In this document: piece after piece, positions 43,972 to 51,812 of the stretch | Position numbering within the stretch: position 1 is the first letter of the stretch | Layout of the letters: every line of letters starts with the position of its first letter | NCBI RefSeq assembly: GCF_000731675.1 | Contig: NZ_JMIT01000001.1 | Span: 1,735,526 to 1,799,525, forward strand | Reading direction: 5' to 3' | DNA: 64,000 nt | Origin: Pseudomonas capeferrum | GTDB lineage: Bacteria; Pseudomonadota; Gammaproteobacteria; Pseudomonadales; Pseudomonadaceae | The notes under the pieces: generated by a model | Seen by the model: only the letters and a program-made list of their open reading frames with translations | Database searches by the model: none | What the model was told of the DNA's origin: nothing | Position numbers and translations under genes: made by a program

Positions 43972-44508
43972 ATGCTCGACCCTGTCCTCGTGATTGCCAG
44001 CAGCACAGCCCTGGCGGCGCTGCTGGCCAGCGCCGCCAGCCACAAGCTGCGCGACCGGCGCGCCTTCAGCGCCATCGTGCGCGCCTACCAGGTGCTGCCC
44101 TCGCCCCTGGCCCCCGCCGCCACGGCAAGCCTGGTGCTGGCTGAGCTGGCCCTGGCGCTGGCCCTGCTATTACCCGCCTGGCGCGCCAGCGCAGCGCTGG
44201 GGGTAGCCCTGCTGATGGCGCTGTATGCCGGCGCCATCGGGGTCAACCTCTGGCGCGGGCGCCGCGACATCGATTGCGGCTGTTCAGGCCCCGGCGCCAC
44301 CCAGCCCCTGCGCCCGGTGTTGTTGCTGCGCAACCTGGTGATCGCCGTGCTGGCCGGCCTGGCGGCATTGCCCATGGCAGAGCGCGCACTCGGTGGCCTG
44401 GATATTTTCGTGGTGATCGCGGCAAGTGCCGTGGCGCTGCTGCTTCATGTCGCGGTGGATGGCCTGCTGGCCAACCAGCCGCGTCTTGCCAAATTGACGG
44501 GGAGATAA
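43972..44508 (+). CDS. mauE: MauE-like membrane protein for amine dehydrogenase maturation
   Basis: A 178-residue membrane protein of the MauE/DoxX-like family with four to five hydrophobic helices (VIASSTALAALLAS, SLVLAELALALALLLPAW, LGVALLMALYAGAIGVNLW, LRNLVIAVLAGLAALP). It has the conserved DIDCGCSGPG segment. MauE, with MauD, is needed for light chain stability and disulfide formation in methylamine dehydrogenase systems. It starts 16 bases after aauB and ends 4 bases before mauD. Confidence 0.83.
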   Translation: MLDPVLVIASSTALAALLASAASHKLRDRRAFSAIVRAYQVLPSPLAPAATASLVLAELALALALLLPAWRASAALGVALLMALYAGAIGVNLWRGRRDIDCGCSGPGATQPLRPVLLLRNLVIAVLAGLAALPMAERALGGLDIFVVIAASAVALLLHVAVDGLLANQPRLAKLTGR

Positions 44509-44511
44509 CCC

Positions 44512-45147
44512 ATGCAACTGCTCATCGCATCGAACATTCTGCTCTGGCTGCTGCTGATTGCAGTGGCCTTCACGGTCATGGCCCTGGTGCGCCAGATCGG
44601 CGTGCTGCATGGCCGTATCGCCCCGGCCGGGGCGCTGATGGTGGACAAAGGCGTAACCGTCAACGACCCCGCGCCGCAGGTGACGGCCGCCGACCGCCAC
44701 GGCCGCCCGGTGAACATCGGCTACCACGGCGAGCGTTCGCAATTGCTGTTCTTCCTTGCCCCTGGCTGCCCGGTGTGCAAATCGCTGCTGCCGGCGGTCA
44801 AGTCGATCGCCAAGGACAACAACGGCGCGCTGGACGTGATCTATGTCAGCGACGGTGATTTCGCCGAACAGCAAGCGCTGATCGAAGCCAACGATTTGCA
44901 GCAGGCCACCTACGTGGTCGGCCCCGAGATCGGCATGACCTACCAGATCGGCAAGCTGCCCTACGCCGTGTTGATCGACCCGGCCGGCATTCTGCGCGCC
45001 AAGGGCCTGGTCAACTCCCGCGAGCACCTGGACAGCCTGTTCGAGGCCGTGCACCTGGGCAGCGCCAGCCTGCAGCAGTACCTGCACGGCAACCACGCGC
45101 ATGGCCACGACCACGACCACGCCCACCCACACAGCGCGCAGCACTGA
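44512..45147 (+). CDS. mauD: MauD-like thioredoxin-fold maturation protein with His-rich tail
   Basis: A 211-residue protein anchored by an N-terminal helix (NILLWLLLIAVAFTVMALV). Its thioredoxin-like domain carries a CPVC active site (Cys86, Cys89) in FFLAPGCPVCKSLLP. MauD is thought to handle the many disulfides of the amine dehydrogenase light chain. The C-terminal 20 residues contain nine histidines (HGNHAHGHDHDHAHPHSAQH), an extension that suggests metal binding and that I do not recognise as standard for the family. It lies 4 bases after mauE and 14 before the light chain gene. Confidence 0.83.
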   Translation: MQLLIASNILLWLLLIAVAFTVMALVRQIGVLHGRIAPAGALMVDKGVTVNDPAPQVTAADRHGRPVNIGYHGERSQLLFFLAPGCPVCKSLLPAVKSIAKDNNGALDVIYVSDGDFAEQQALIEANDLQQATYVVGPEIGMTYQIGKLPYAVLIDPAGILRAKGLVNSREHLDSLFEAVHLGSASLQQYLHGNHAHGHDHDHAHPHSAQH

Positions 45148-45161
45148 TCGCGGAGCACACC

Positions 45162-45683
45162 ATGAGTTTTCTCGACAAACTGTTTGAACGCTCCAGCCGC
45201 CACGTTGCCGACACCACCTCACGGCGCAAGGTGTTGGCGCGCCTGGGCTCGCTGATCGTCGCGGGCGCGGCGCTACCGGTGCTGCTGCCGATCGACCGCA
45301 CCGCCAAGGCGCTGGCCGCCGAGCAACCGAAGATGGGTGACCCTGGCGACCCGACCAGCTGCGACTACTGGCGAAACTGCTCGATCGACGGCTTTCTGTG
45401 CTCGTGCTGCGGCGGCTCGATCACTTCATGCCCGCCCGGCACCGATGCCTCGCTGGTGACCTGGATCGGCACCTGCCGCAACCCGGCCGACGGCAAGAAC
45501 TACATCATCTCGTACAACGATTGCTGCGGTAAGCACGCCTGCGGCCAGTGCGCCTGCTCGCGCAACGACGATGAACAGCCGTTGTATCGGCCCTTCAACA
45601 ACAACGACATCAACTGGTGCCTGGGTGCGGAGTCGAAGATCTACAACTGCACCGTGACCATCATCCGCGGCGTGGCGGTATAG
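45162..45683 (+). CDS. aauA: Aromatic amine dehydrogenase light (beta/small) subunit, TTQ bearing
   Basis: A 173-residue protein with a Tat-type leader (SRRKVLARLGSLIVAGAALPV) and 14 cysteines. Trp101 (VTWIGTC) and Trp152 (INWCLGA) lie 51 residues apart, exactly the spacing of the two tryptophans that form tryptophan tryptophylquinone in Alcaligenes faecalis aromatic amine dehydrogenase (109 and 160). By the same offset, its active-site Asp84, Asp128 and Thr172 correspond to Asp76, Asp120 and Thr164 here, and all three are conserved. This is the catalytic subunit, folded and exported through Tat and matured with MauE and MauD. Confidence 0.9.
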   Translation: MSFLDKLFERSSRHVADTTSRRKVLARLGSLIVAGAALPVLLPIDRTAKALAAEQPKMGDPGDPTSCDYWRNCSIDGFLCSCCGGSITSCPPGTDASLVTWIGTCRNPADGKNYIISYNDCCGKHACGQCACSRNDDEQPLYRPFNNNDINWCLGAESKIYNCTVTIIRGVAV

Positions 45684-45687
45684 CGCC

Positions 45688-46206
45688 GTGAAGGGTTTGA
45701 CGGCGCTGTTGCTTCTGTGCCTGCTGGCGCCCGTCGCCCAGGCCAGGACCCTGCCCAACCCCAACCAGCGCCCGGCTCAGGGTAACGAGGTGCCACCGGT
45801 GCCGATTGCCCAGGCCGGGTACTCGGTGCCGGTCAACTACCAGTTGCAGTGCGCCGGCTGCCACCGGGATCACGGCGAGGGCTCGGCGGCCAACGACACG
45901 CCGCGCATGCAGGGGTTTGTCGGCAACTTTCTGAGGGTACCGGGTGGGCGCGAGTTTCTGGTGCGGGTGCCGGGGATTTCACAGTCGGCGCTCAACGATC
46001 AGCAGATAGCCGATTTGCTGAACTGGCTGCTGGCGCGGGACGGGATGGCTGGCAACAGTTCACCCGAGCAATGGCCACCGTACAGCGGCGAAGAGGTGCG
46101 CCGGGTGCGCCAGAGCAGCATGCTCAACCTGCCGGATGTGCGGGGCGGGTTGATTGACGCGATGCGGGCTGAGGGGATTGTTATTGGGGATGGGCTTGGG
46201 CGCTGA
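45688..46206 (+). CDS. Periplasmic c-type cytochrome of the amine dehydrogenase cluster
   Basis: A 172-residue protein starting at a GTG only four bases after the light chain stop. It has a signal peptide (LTALLLLCLLAPVAQA) and one heme motif CAGCH (55-59). Possible axial Met residues occur in PRMQGF. It likely accepts electrons from the reduced TTQ enzyme, directly or through a cupredoxin. It is the last gene of the cluster before the REP repeats and insertion sequence. Confidence 0.8.
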   Translation: MKGLTALLLLCLLAPVAQARTLPNPNQRPAQGNEVPPVPIAQAGYSVPVNYQLQCAGCHRDHGEGSAANDTPRMQGFVGNFLRVPGGREFLVRVPGISQSALNDQQIADLLNWLLARDGMAGNSSPEQWPPYSGEEVRRVRQSSMLNLPDVRGGLIDAMRAEGIVIGDGLGR

Positions 46207-46488
46207 AGTGTGGTTGTTTTGGTGGGGGTTCGCCATGACGGTTTTAGCGCCTGTGAGATCGAGCGCCGCCCGCGCGGCGCGTAGGTGTTCGCCATGACGC
46301 TTTTAGCGCCTGTGAGATCAAGCGCCGCCCGCGCGGCGCATCGCGACGCAAGGCCGCTCCTACATCTGTTTCGGGCCAATTATGCCTGAGGGATTGGCGC
46401 GCGGCCCCTTGGTGCCCGCCTCAATATCGCGTCGTACAAACAAGGCGGTCGCGCGCAAATGCCACGGGCCTCACTGGCCCGAAACAAA
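46207..46488. other. Gene-free repeat region left of the insertion sequence
   Basis: No gene is supported here. The stretch holds a 59-base tandem repeat and the left arm and loop of a long palindrome that the insertion sequence has split. Confidence 0.75.
46228..46339. repeat. Tandem pair of 53-base units, 59-base period
   Basis: Copies at 46228-46280 and 46287-46339 share GTTCGCCATGACG, TTTTAGCGCCTGTGAGATC and AGCGCCGCCCGCGCGGCGC with two differences. The second copy runs on into the REPIN arm at 46302. Confidence 0.8.
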
Positions 46489-46538
46489 TGGACTGCCCCC
46501 AAGAAGTTGGACAAAAAATCCAACCCTTGGGGGGACCG

Positions 46539-47057
46539 ATGGGCAAATACACAGAGCAGTTCAAACTCACAGCCATCTCAGCCTACCTAGATGGTAGCGA
46601 TGGCTTCCGAAAAGTAGCCCAGCGTTTCGGTATCGACGTCAGTCTGCTGCGCCGGTGGGTCTCCAGCTATCAGAGCAAGTCCAGCCTTAGTCCGCGCTCG
46701 CACGGGCAGCGCTATGACGACGACTTCAAGCGCCAAGTGCTGAGCCACATGCACGAGCATCGTCTCTCTCTTCGCCAAACCGCTGCGCATTTTGGCCTCG
46801 GCCAGTCCTCGCAGATAGGCAACTGGCAGCGGCAGTACTACAGTGGTAGCCCTGTAGCCCCTGTCATCCGCCAGAAAAAGCCGATTAAAGTGTTGAAGAA
46901 GATTAAACCAGCAAAGCCCACAGATACCGACGATTCGCAAAAGCCCAGAGACCAGCTGATGGCTGAGCTTGAGTATCTGCGCATGGAGAACGCTGTCCTA
47001 AAGGAGCTCAAGGCTCTGCGCGAGGAAAAGGAACGAATACCGGCGAAAAAGTCCTGA
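46539..47057 (+). CDS. IS3-family OrfA
   Basis: A 172-residue protein with a helix-turn-helix near the N-terminus (YLDGSDGFRKVAQRFGIDVSLLRRWVSSY), a second one (RLSLRQTAAHFGLGQSSQIGNWQRQYY) and a C-terminal coiled coil (LMAELEYLRMENAVLKELKALREEKE). It binds the insertion sequence ends and multimerises. It ends over GCG-AAA-AAG, a candidate slippery site for -1 frameshifting into orfB. Confidence 0.88.
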   Translation: MGKYTEQFKLTAISAYLDGSDGFRKVAQRFGIDVSLLRRWVSSYQSKSSLSPRSHGQRYDDDFKRQVLSHMHEHRLSLRQTAAHFGLGQSSQIGNWQRQYYSGSPVAPVIRQKKPIKVLKKIKPAKPTDTDDSQKPRDQLMAELEYLRMENAVLKELKALREEKERIPAKKS

Positions 47058-47086
47058 TCGTTTCCAAACTCAAACGTAGATTCCCT

Positions 47087-47893
47087 TTGCCTGACCTGCT
47101 GCGGCTGATCGGACTGGCTCGCAGCACTTTTTACTACCAGGTACAGAGCCAACAGAAGCCGGATAAATACGCGGAGCTTAAAGAGAGAATTCGGCAGGTC
47201 TATCACAAAGAGAAGGGGCGTTACGGGTATCGGCGCGTTGCACTAGCAATCAGAAAAGAGGGGCCGCTAGTCAACAAGAAGGTCGTTGAGAAACTGATGA
47301 CTGGGCTGGGTCTGAAGTCACTGGTGCGACCCAAGAAATATCGGTCGTACCGAGGTACTGTCGGCAAGATAGCGATGAATCTGCTGGAGCGTAATTTCGT
47401 CGCCCAGCGCCCCAACCAGAAATGGGTGAGTGACGTAACCGAGTTCAAGGTGGCGCAACAGAAGCTCTATCTTTCGCCTGTGATGGATTTGTATAACGGG
47501 GAAATCATCGCCTACGAGACGGCCAGTCGCCCACAGTACAGCCTGGTTGGGAACATGCTCGACAAGGCACTCAAGACCCTGGGGGAGAAGCCGAAACTCG
47601 TGCTCCACACCGATCAGGGGTGGCAGTACCAGCAGGCTCAGTATCGCCAGAAACTGCGCAGTTGTGGAGTGAAGCAGAGCATGTCTCGTAAAGGCAATTG
47701 CCTAGATAATGCAGCTATGGAAAGCTTCTTCGGCACGCTCAAGTCAGAATTTTTCTACCTCAAGCGGTTTGAGAATGTTGATGAATTGAAAGCGGGCTTG
47801 GATGAGTACATCCACTACTACAACCATGACCGCATCAAGCTGAGGCTCAATGGCCTGAGCCCTGTCGAGTACAGGACCCAGGCGGCAGCATAG
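47087..47893 (+). CDS. IS3-family OrfB transposase catalytic part
   Basis: A 268-residue rve-type integrase core. The DDE residues are visible in WVSDVTEF, LHTDQGWQY and NAAMESFFGTLKSE, after an N-terminal LPDLLRLIGLARSTFYYQ segment. The frame is open upstream to the AAAAAG run at 47046-47051, so the active product is probably an OrfAB fusion made by -1 frameshifting; 47087 is only the first start-like codon (TTG). No stop or deletion is seen, so the element may be active. Confidence 0.87.
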   Translation: MPDLLRLIGLARSTFYYQVQSQQKPDKYAELKERIRQVYHKEKGRYGYRRVALAIRKEGPLVNKKVVEKLMTGLGLKSLVRPKKYRSYRGTVGKIAMNLLERNFVAQRPNQKWVSDVTEFKVAQQKLYLSPVMDLYNGEIIAYETASRPQYSLVGNMLDKALKTLGEKPKLVLHTDQGWQYQQAQYRQKLRSCGVKQSMSRKGNCLDNAAMESFFGTLKSEFFYLKRFENVDELKAGLDEYIHYYNHDRIKLRLNGLSPVEYRTQAAA

Positions 47894-47985
47894 AACTGTC
47901 CAACTTTTTGGGGGCAGTCCACAAATGTAGGAGCGGCCTTGCGTCGCGATGCGCCGCGCGGGCGGCGCTCGATTTCATAGGCGCC

Positions 47986-48275
47986 GAAAATCCCCAGCCA
48001 TGCACTTCGACTGCAACATCTAGAAACACCCCTATCCCAAATTGATACCTTCCAACGCACCCCGCCCAAGAAAATCCTCCAATCCTCTTCCGCCACCCTC
48101 ATCCCCTAAAAATTAAATTCATTAAAAAATAGATAATTAGCAGATTAACTCCTCCACCCCCTCGAATCCCAGGCCCGTTTTTTGCTTGAAATTTCAAGTG
48201 AATTGTAATGCTTTACCCCCCATCCAAGAGTTCGCCCAAGCGACCCGTTCCACGTCTTACCGTGCGAGGCCACCC
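47986..48275. other. Gene-free, AT-rich leader of the FeaR-type gene
   Basis: No gene is supported. An AT-rich patch at about 48108-48150 stands out from the GC-rich surroundings and probably holds the promoter of the regulator gene. I see no clear operator. Confidence 0.45.
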
Positions 48276-49190
48276 ATGACACCAGCGACCCGTGTTTGCG
48301 ACGATCACTTCCAGGCCTGGCTCAGCCAGGTCAACGAAGCCTGCGGCCACTTCAACGCCCGCAAGCTCGACGCAGGCTTCGTCGGCCAGCTCGAAAAGTG
48401 CCAGGTAGGCCAGATTTCCATGAGCATCGTCGACATGACCCACGTCCACCTGTTCCGCAGCGCCCGGGAGATTCGCGCCAGCGGCGCCGACAACTACTAC
48501 GCCGTGCTGCAGATGGCCGGCACCTCGCATATCGAACACCAGGATGCCCGCATCGAGCTGCGGCCCGGCGACCTGACCCTGGTCGACGCCAGCGCCCCAC
48601 TGGACATGCACTTCCACCAACGCTCACGGCAACTGTCGCTGATCCTGCCGCGCCCCCAGGTGCAGAGCGGTACCCGCGGCGTGAGCGTGGCCTGCGCAAA
48701 ACGCATCGAAGCGCAAACCCCATTGGCCAGCATGGCCCGGCAGATGATGCTCGAGGCCGGCCGCACCCAACACATGGCCAACAACGAAAGCCAGGCCGTG
48801 CTCGATGCGCTGATCGCCCTGCTGCGCCCGGCCATCACCCATGACTCGGTGCCCGGCAGCCATGAACGGATGTTCCGCAAGGCCCTGGTGCTGATTGACC
48901 AGCGCATCACCTGCGAGCAGCTGACCCCTGAACTCATCGCCCACGAAGTGGGCATCTCCATGCGCAGCCTGTACCGCATCTTCGCCAAGCACGACCTGGT
49001 CATCGCCCAGTACATCCGCAACCGCCGCCTCGACTTCTGCGCCGAAAGCCTGCGCAACCCGGCGATGGACCAGAAAGTATCGTCGCTGGGTTATGCCTGG
49101 GGCTTTTCCGATTCGAGTTACTTCAGCACAGCGTTCAAGGGCCGCTTTGGCATGACCCCGGGCGAGTACCGCAAGCGTCACGCCAATTGA
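48276..49190 (+). CDS. feaR: FeaR-type AraC-family activator of aromatic amine catabolism
   Basis: A 304-residue AraC/XylS regulator. The N-terminal part resembles FeaR (FQAWLSQVNEACGHFNARKL, the cupin-like DNYYAVLQMAGTSHIEHQDARIELRPGDLTLVDASAPLD). The C-terminal double helix-turn-helix is ITCEQLTPELIAHEVGISMRSLYRIFAKH and SSLGYAWGFSDSSYFSTAFKGRFGMTPGEYRKRH. FeaR activates amine oxidase and phenylacetaldehyde dehydrogenase genes in enterics. Here the neighbours are the equivalent amine and aldehyde dehydrogenases. GAGG before the ATG at 48276 decides the start and gives the family length. Confidence 0.8.
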   Translation: MTPATRVCDDHFQAWLSQVNEACGHFNARKLDAGFVGQLEKCQVGQISMSIVDMTHVHLFRSAREIRASGADNYYAVLQMAGTSHIEHQDARIELRPGDLTLVDASAPLDMHFHQRSRQLSLILPRPQVQSGTRGVSVACAKRIEAQTPLASMARQMMLEAGRTQHMANNESQAVLDALIALLRPAITHDSVPGSHERMFRKALVLIDQRITCEQLTPELIAHEVGISMRSLYRIFAKHDLVIAQYIRNRRLDFCAESLRNPAMDQKVSSLGYAWGFSDSSYFSTAFKGRFGMTPGEYRKRHAN

Positions 49191-49335
49191 CCCCTGTGGC
49201 GGGCCACACGCAACTGACAAGCCCAGCAAACACCCTGGCAGGCACAACAAAACCTGCCGGCCGGCACTGGCACACAATCAAACCGAACACCAACAAGAAG
49301 CAGCCCGGCGCTGCCTTACCCAGGAACCGTGCGTG

Positions 49336-49734
49336 ATGTCGACCGTCGTATCCAGCAAGTTCGTAGTGCCCTTCCTGCTTGCCGCCCTGGCCAGCCCGCT
49401 GGCCTTGGCCGAAGACTGTGCAGCCCCGCAACGCCAGCAAGGCGAACAGGTATTCGCGCGCGACTGTGCGGCGTGCCACTCGGCGCAAAAGGATGGCCCG
49501 ACCCTGATGGGCCCCAACCTGCACGACGTGGTGGGCCGCACCCCCGGTAGCGTGCCAGGGGCCAATTACTCCCAGGCCATGAAAACCCGCCAGGCGGCCT
49601 GGACGGCACAAGCTATCGGCGCCTTCATCGCGCAGCCACAAGCCGCGGTGCCCGGCACCTACATGCCTTACGCAGGGCTGCCGGATGCCGGTGAGCGCCA
49701 GTCGGTGACGTGCTTCCTCGCCGGCCTCAAGTAA
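49336..49734 (+). CDS. Class I c-type cytochrome
   Basis: A 132-residue periplasmic cytochrome with a signal peptide (FVVPFLLAALASPLALA), heme motif CAACH (44-48) and a probable axial Met in GTYMPYAGL near the C-terminus. The GPNLHDVVGRTPG segment is typical of small class I cytochromes c of the cytochrome c550/c2 type. It probably carries electrons from the amine dehydrogenase towards the oxidase. It lies between the FeaR-type gene and the porin gene, and a terminator follows. Confidence 0.82.
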   Translation: MSTVVSSKFVVPFLLAALASPLALAEDCAAPQRQQGEQVFARDCAACHSAQKDGPTLMGPNLHDVVGRTPGSVPGANYSQAMKTRQAAWTAQAIGAFIAQPQAAVPGTYMPYAGLPDAGERQSVTCFLAGLK

Positions 49735-49748
49735 CGCTACCTGCCCAC

Positions 49749-49771
49749 GAAGGCCCCGCAACGGGGCCTTC
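49749..49771 (+). terminator. Hairpin terminator after the cytochrome gene
   Basis: GAAGGCCCCG and CGGGGCCTTC are perfect 10-base arms around CAA, with GCGTTTT shortly after. Confidence 0.7.
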
Positions 49772-49917
49772 TGCGTTTTCCCACTCCCTCGCATCAGCTT
49801 GGCACAACGCCAAAGGCAACTGGCAGCCAGGGCAAAAGCCCGTGCCGGGGCTTGCTTCATGATCATTGGCATGTCTTCGGAACTTCTGCCAAAAACCATG
49901 ACAAAGGAAGCCAGACC

Positions 49918-51237
49918 ATGCACCACCGCCCGTACCGCCGTACCTTGGCCGCACTCCTGGCCGGGGCTTCGCTGGGTGCGTCCGCGCACGAGCTGTACAG
50001 CGATGCCGAACGCCACCTGAACGCCAATGTGGAAGCCGTGTTCGGTGCATTCCACAGCGAACGAAGCTACGTGATTGGCCGTGACCAACCCGGCTCTACC
50101 TCCTGGCAGGAGGGCTACATCAAGTATGGTTTGAGTGCCGACCAACGCCTGGGGAGCATGGGGGCGTTGTATGGCGCCTTTGCCCTGCTCAGCTCGGCGA
50201 CCTGGGGGGACGGTGACGCTGCAGGCTTCAGCGACGGCAGCGAACGCACCAGCAAGGTCGAAGATGCCTACCTGGGCTGGAAGTCCGGCAACCTGGTACC
50301 GCTGCTAGGCGAGGACGGTATCGACCTGTCGTTCGGCAAACAAATGGTCGCCGTGGGCGATGGTTTCCTGCTTCAGGGGGACTCGCTGAACGTTGGCCAT
50401 GGCCTGGCCGATGGGCAGTTCAACCGGGGTGGCGCCTACTACCTGGCGGCGCGCAAGAGCTTCGACAAGACCGCCGTGCTGCGCCTGGGTGGCAGCAGCG
50501 GCTGGCGCGGCGACCTGATGTGGCTGCAATCGGACAACCGCGCCCAGGCCAACACCGAAATGCACGTCGCCACCCTGGAACACGTGGCGGACGCCGGCAC
50601 GGTCGGCCTGACCTACATCGCCACCACCCATGTCGACGAGCAATACGCCTCGCCCCAGCAACTGGAACGCGACGGCATGAAAACCTACAGCCTGCGTGGC
50701 CAGGGCAATGCCGGGGTAGACAACCTGTTCCTGTCCGGGGAATACGCCAAACAGGACAAGCCCCACACCGCCACCGAGGATGCCTGGTACCTGGAAGCAG
50801 GCTGGACCTTCGTCAACCTGCCCTGGCAGCCGAACCTGAGCTACCGCTACAGCCGCTTTTCAGAGCAGTACGACACCCTGTTCTACGGCCTTGGGCGCGG
50901 GTTGGGGACGTGGTTCCAGGGCGAAGTGGCGGGCAACTATGCCGGGCCGTTCAACAGCAATGCGCGGGTGCAGAAGGTTGGCCTGGTGGTCAGCCCGAGC
51001 CCCACGCTGAACCTCGGGGTGATGGCGTTCAACTTCGATACCATCGACCGCAGGTTGGGCAATGTGGACGGGCGTGAGCTGGATATCTATGCCGAGTGGA
51101 CCATCAATGATCACCTGATGGTCGTGCCCTTGGTGGGGTTGTATCAGCCGGATCGCAGTGCCGAGCAAGGGGGGACGCAGTTGGGCAGCAACAATGACAA
51201 CCTGTATGGGCAGGTGGTGTTCGTCAGTACCTTTTGA
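49918..51237 (+). CDS. Outer membrane beta-barrel porin-like protein
   Basis: A 439-residue protein with a signal peptide (TLAALLAGASLGASA) and alternating amphipathic strands, ending in the outer-membrane C-terminal signature VVFVSTF. Segments such as DAYLGWKSGNLVPLLGEDGIDLSFGKQ and NLSYRYSRFSEQYDTLFYGLGRGLGTWFQGEV suggest the alginate-export-like (AlgE) barrel group. It may carry amine or indole substrates into the periplasm, judging only from its place between the amine dehydrogenase and iac genes. AAGGA precedes the ATG at 49918. Confidence 0.68.
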   Translation: MHHRPYRRTLAALLAGASLGASAHELYSDAERHLNANVEAVFGAFHSERSYVIGRDQPGSTSWQEGYIKYGLSADQRLGSMGALYGAFALLSSATWGDGDAAGFSDGSERTSKVEDAYLGWKSGNLVPLLGEDGIDLSFGKQMVAVGDGFLLQGDSLNVGHGLADGQFNRGGAYYLAARKSFDKTAVLRLGGSSGWRGDLMWLQSDNRAQANTEMHVATLEHVADAGTVGLTYIATTHVDEQYASPQQLERDGMKTYSLRGQGNAGVDNLFLSGEYAKQDKPHTATEDAWYLEAGWTFVNLPWQPNLSYRYSRFSEQYDTLFYGLGRGLGTWFQGEVAGNYAGPFNSNARVQKVGLVVSPSPTLNLGVMAFNFDTIDRRLGNVDGRELDIYAEWTINDHLMVVPLVGLYQPDRSAEQGGTQLGSNNDNLYGQVVFVSTF

Positions 51238-51289
51238 GCGGGAGATTGCCGGGGCTGCTCTGCAGCCCCAGCAACAATGGCCCTACGCT

Positions 51290-51799
51290 CTACTCAGGCA
51301 CCGGCAACGGCGCCTCGCTGTTCCACCCCGTAACCGGCCGGCTGAACAGGTTCTCGGTCTGGAAATGCGCCATGCACCAGCGTCCCTCTTCCAACGCAAA
51401 GCGCACCGTCAACCGGGCGGCATTCAGGTGCGACGCGCCGTCGGCAAAGGTACTGGTCTGCAACATCACCCAGCGCCCAAGCCCTTCATCACCGGCCACC
51501 TCGATCACCTCGCTGGTCAGGAAGTGCACATTCAAGGCAAAGTGCGCCGGCGTCTTCATGTAGGTGGCAAACATCGCGCGGATCGCCTCGCGGCCACGGT
51601 AGCCGCCAAAGCTTTCGGCGTACTTGGCGCCCTTGCCTTCCCACACCGCCTCACGGCAGAACAACCCCGCCAGTTCATCGAGCGGTGAGCTGGCGTCCAG
51701 CTGGTCGCACAGCGCCATGTAGCGGTTCATGCAGACGCGGATGGCCTGCTGGTGTTCGAAGCAGAGCAGCCGGGCCTGCAGTTCAAGGATATCGGTCAT
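51290..51799 (-). CDS. iacI: IacI, SnoaL-like protein of IAA degradation
   Basis: A 169-residue SnoaL/NTF2-fold protein (QAIRVCMNRYMALCDQLDASSPLDELAGLFCREAVWEGKG, RWVMLQTSTFADGASHLNAARLTVRFALEEGRWCMAHF). In the iac cluster, IacI lies beside the amidase IacH, as here. Published work on Iac enzymes ties it to an early step after IacA acts on the indole ring; its exact role is not visible from sequence. The start at 51799 has GAGG upstream and lies 14 bases after the iacH stop. Confidence 0.82.
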   Translation of the reverse strand: MTDILELQARLLCFEHQQAIRVCMNRYMALCDQLDASSPLDELAGLFCREAVWEGKGAKYAESFGGYRGREAIRAMFATYMKTPAHFALNVHFLTSEVIEVAGDEGLGRWVMLQTSTFADGASHLNAARLTVRFALEEGRWCMAHFQTENLFSRPVTGWNSEAPLPVPE

Positions 51800-51812
51800 G
51801 GCTACGCTGGCC

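Larger units (their letters stand above)
46489..47921 (+). mobile_element. IS3-family insertion sequence (IS150-like), complete
   Basis: A 1,433-bp element with terminal inverted repeats TGGACTGCCCCCAAGAAGTT at the left and its near-exact complement ending GGGGGCAGTCCA at the right. Flanking direct repeats CAAA lie at 46485-46488 and 47922-47925. It contains intact orfA and orfB. It sits between the aromatic amine dehydrogenase operon and the feaR-like regulator, and has split a REPIN without hitting a gene. Confidence 0.9.
46302..47985. repeat. Long palindrome (REPIN) split by the insertion sequence
   Basis: Left arm about 46302-46380 is complementary to two blocks: 46471-46488 (CTGGCCCGAAACAAA region) and 47926-47985, which become continuous when the insertion sequence and one target repeat are removed. 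The arm carries AGCGCCGCCCGCGCGGCGC, ATCGCGACGCAAGGCCGCTC and CTACATCTGTTTCGGGCC, with only a few mismatches between sides. Confidence 0.8.

Noticed and set aside
46228..46339. Possible CRISPR-like array left of the insertion sequence
   Set aside because: There are only two units, nearly contiguous (6-7 bases apart), with internal REP palindromes and no cas genes.
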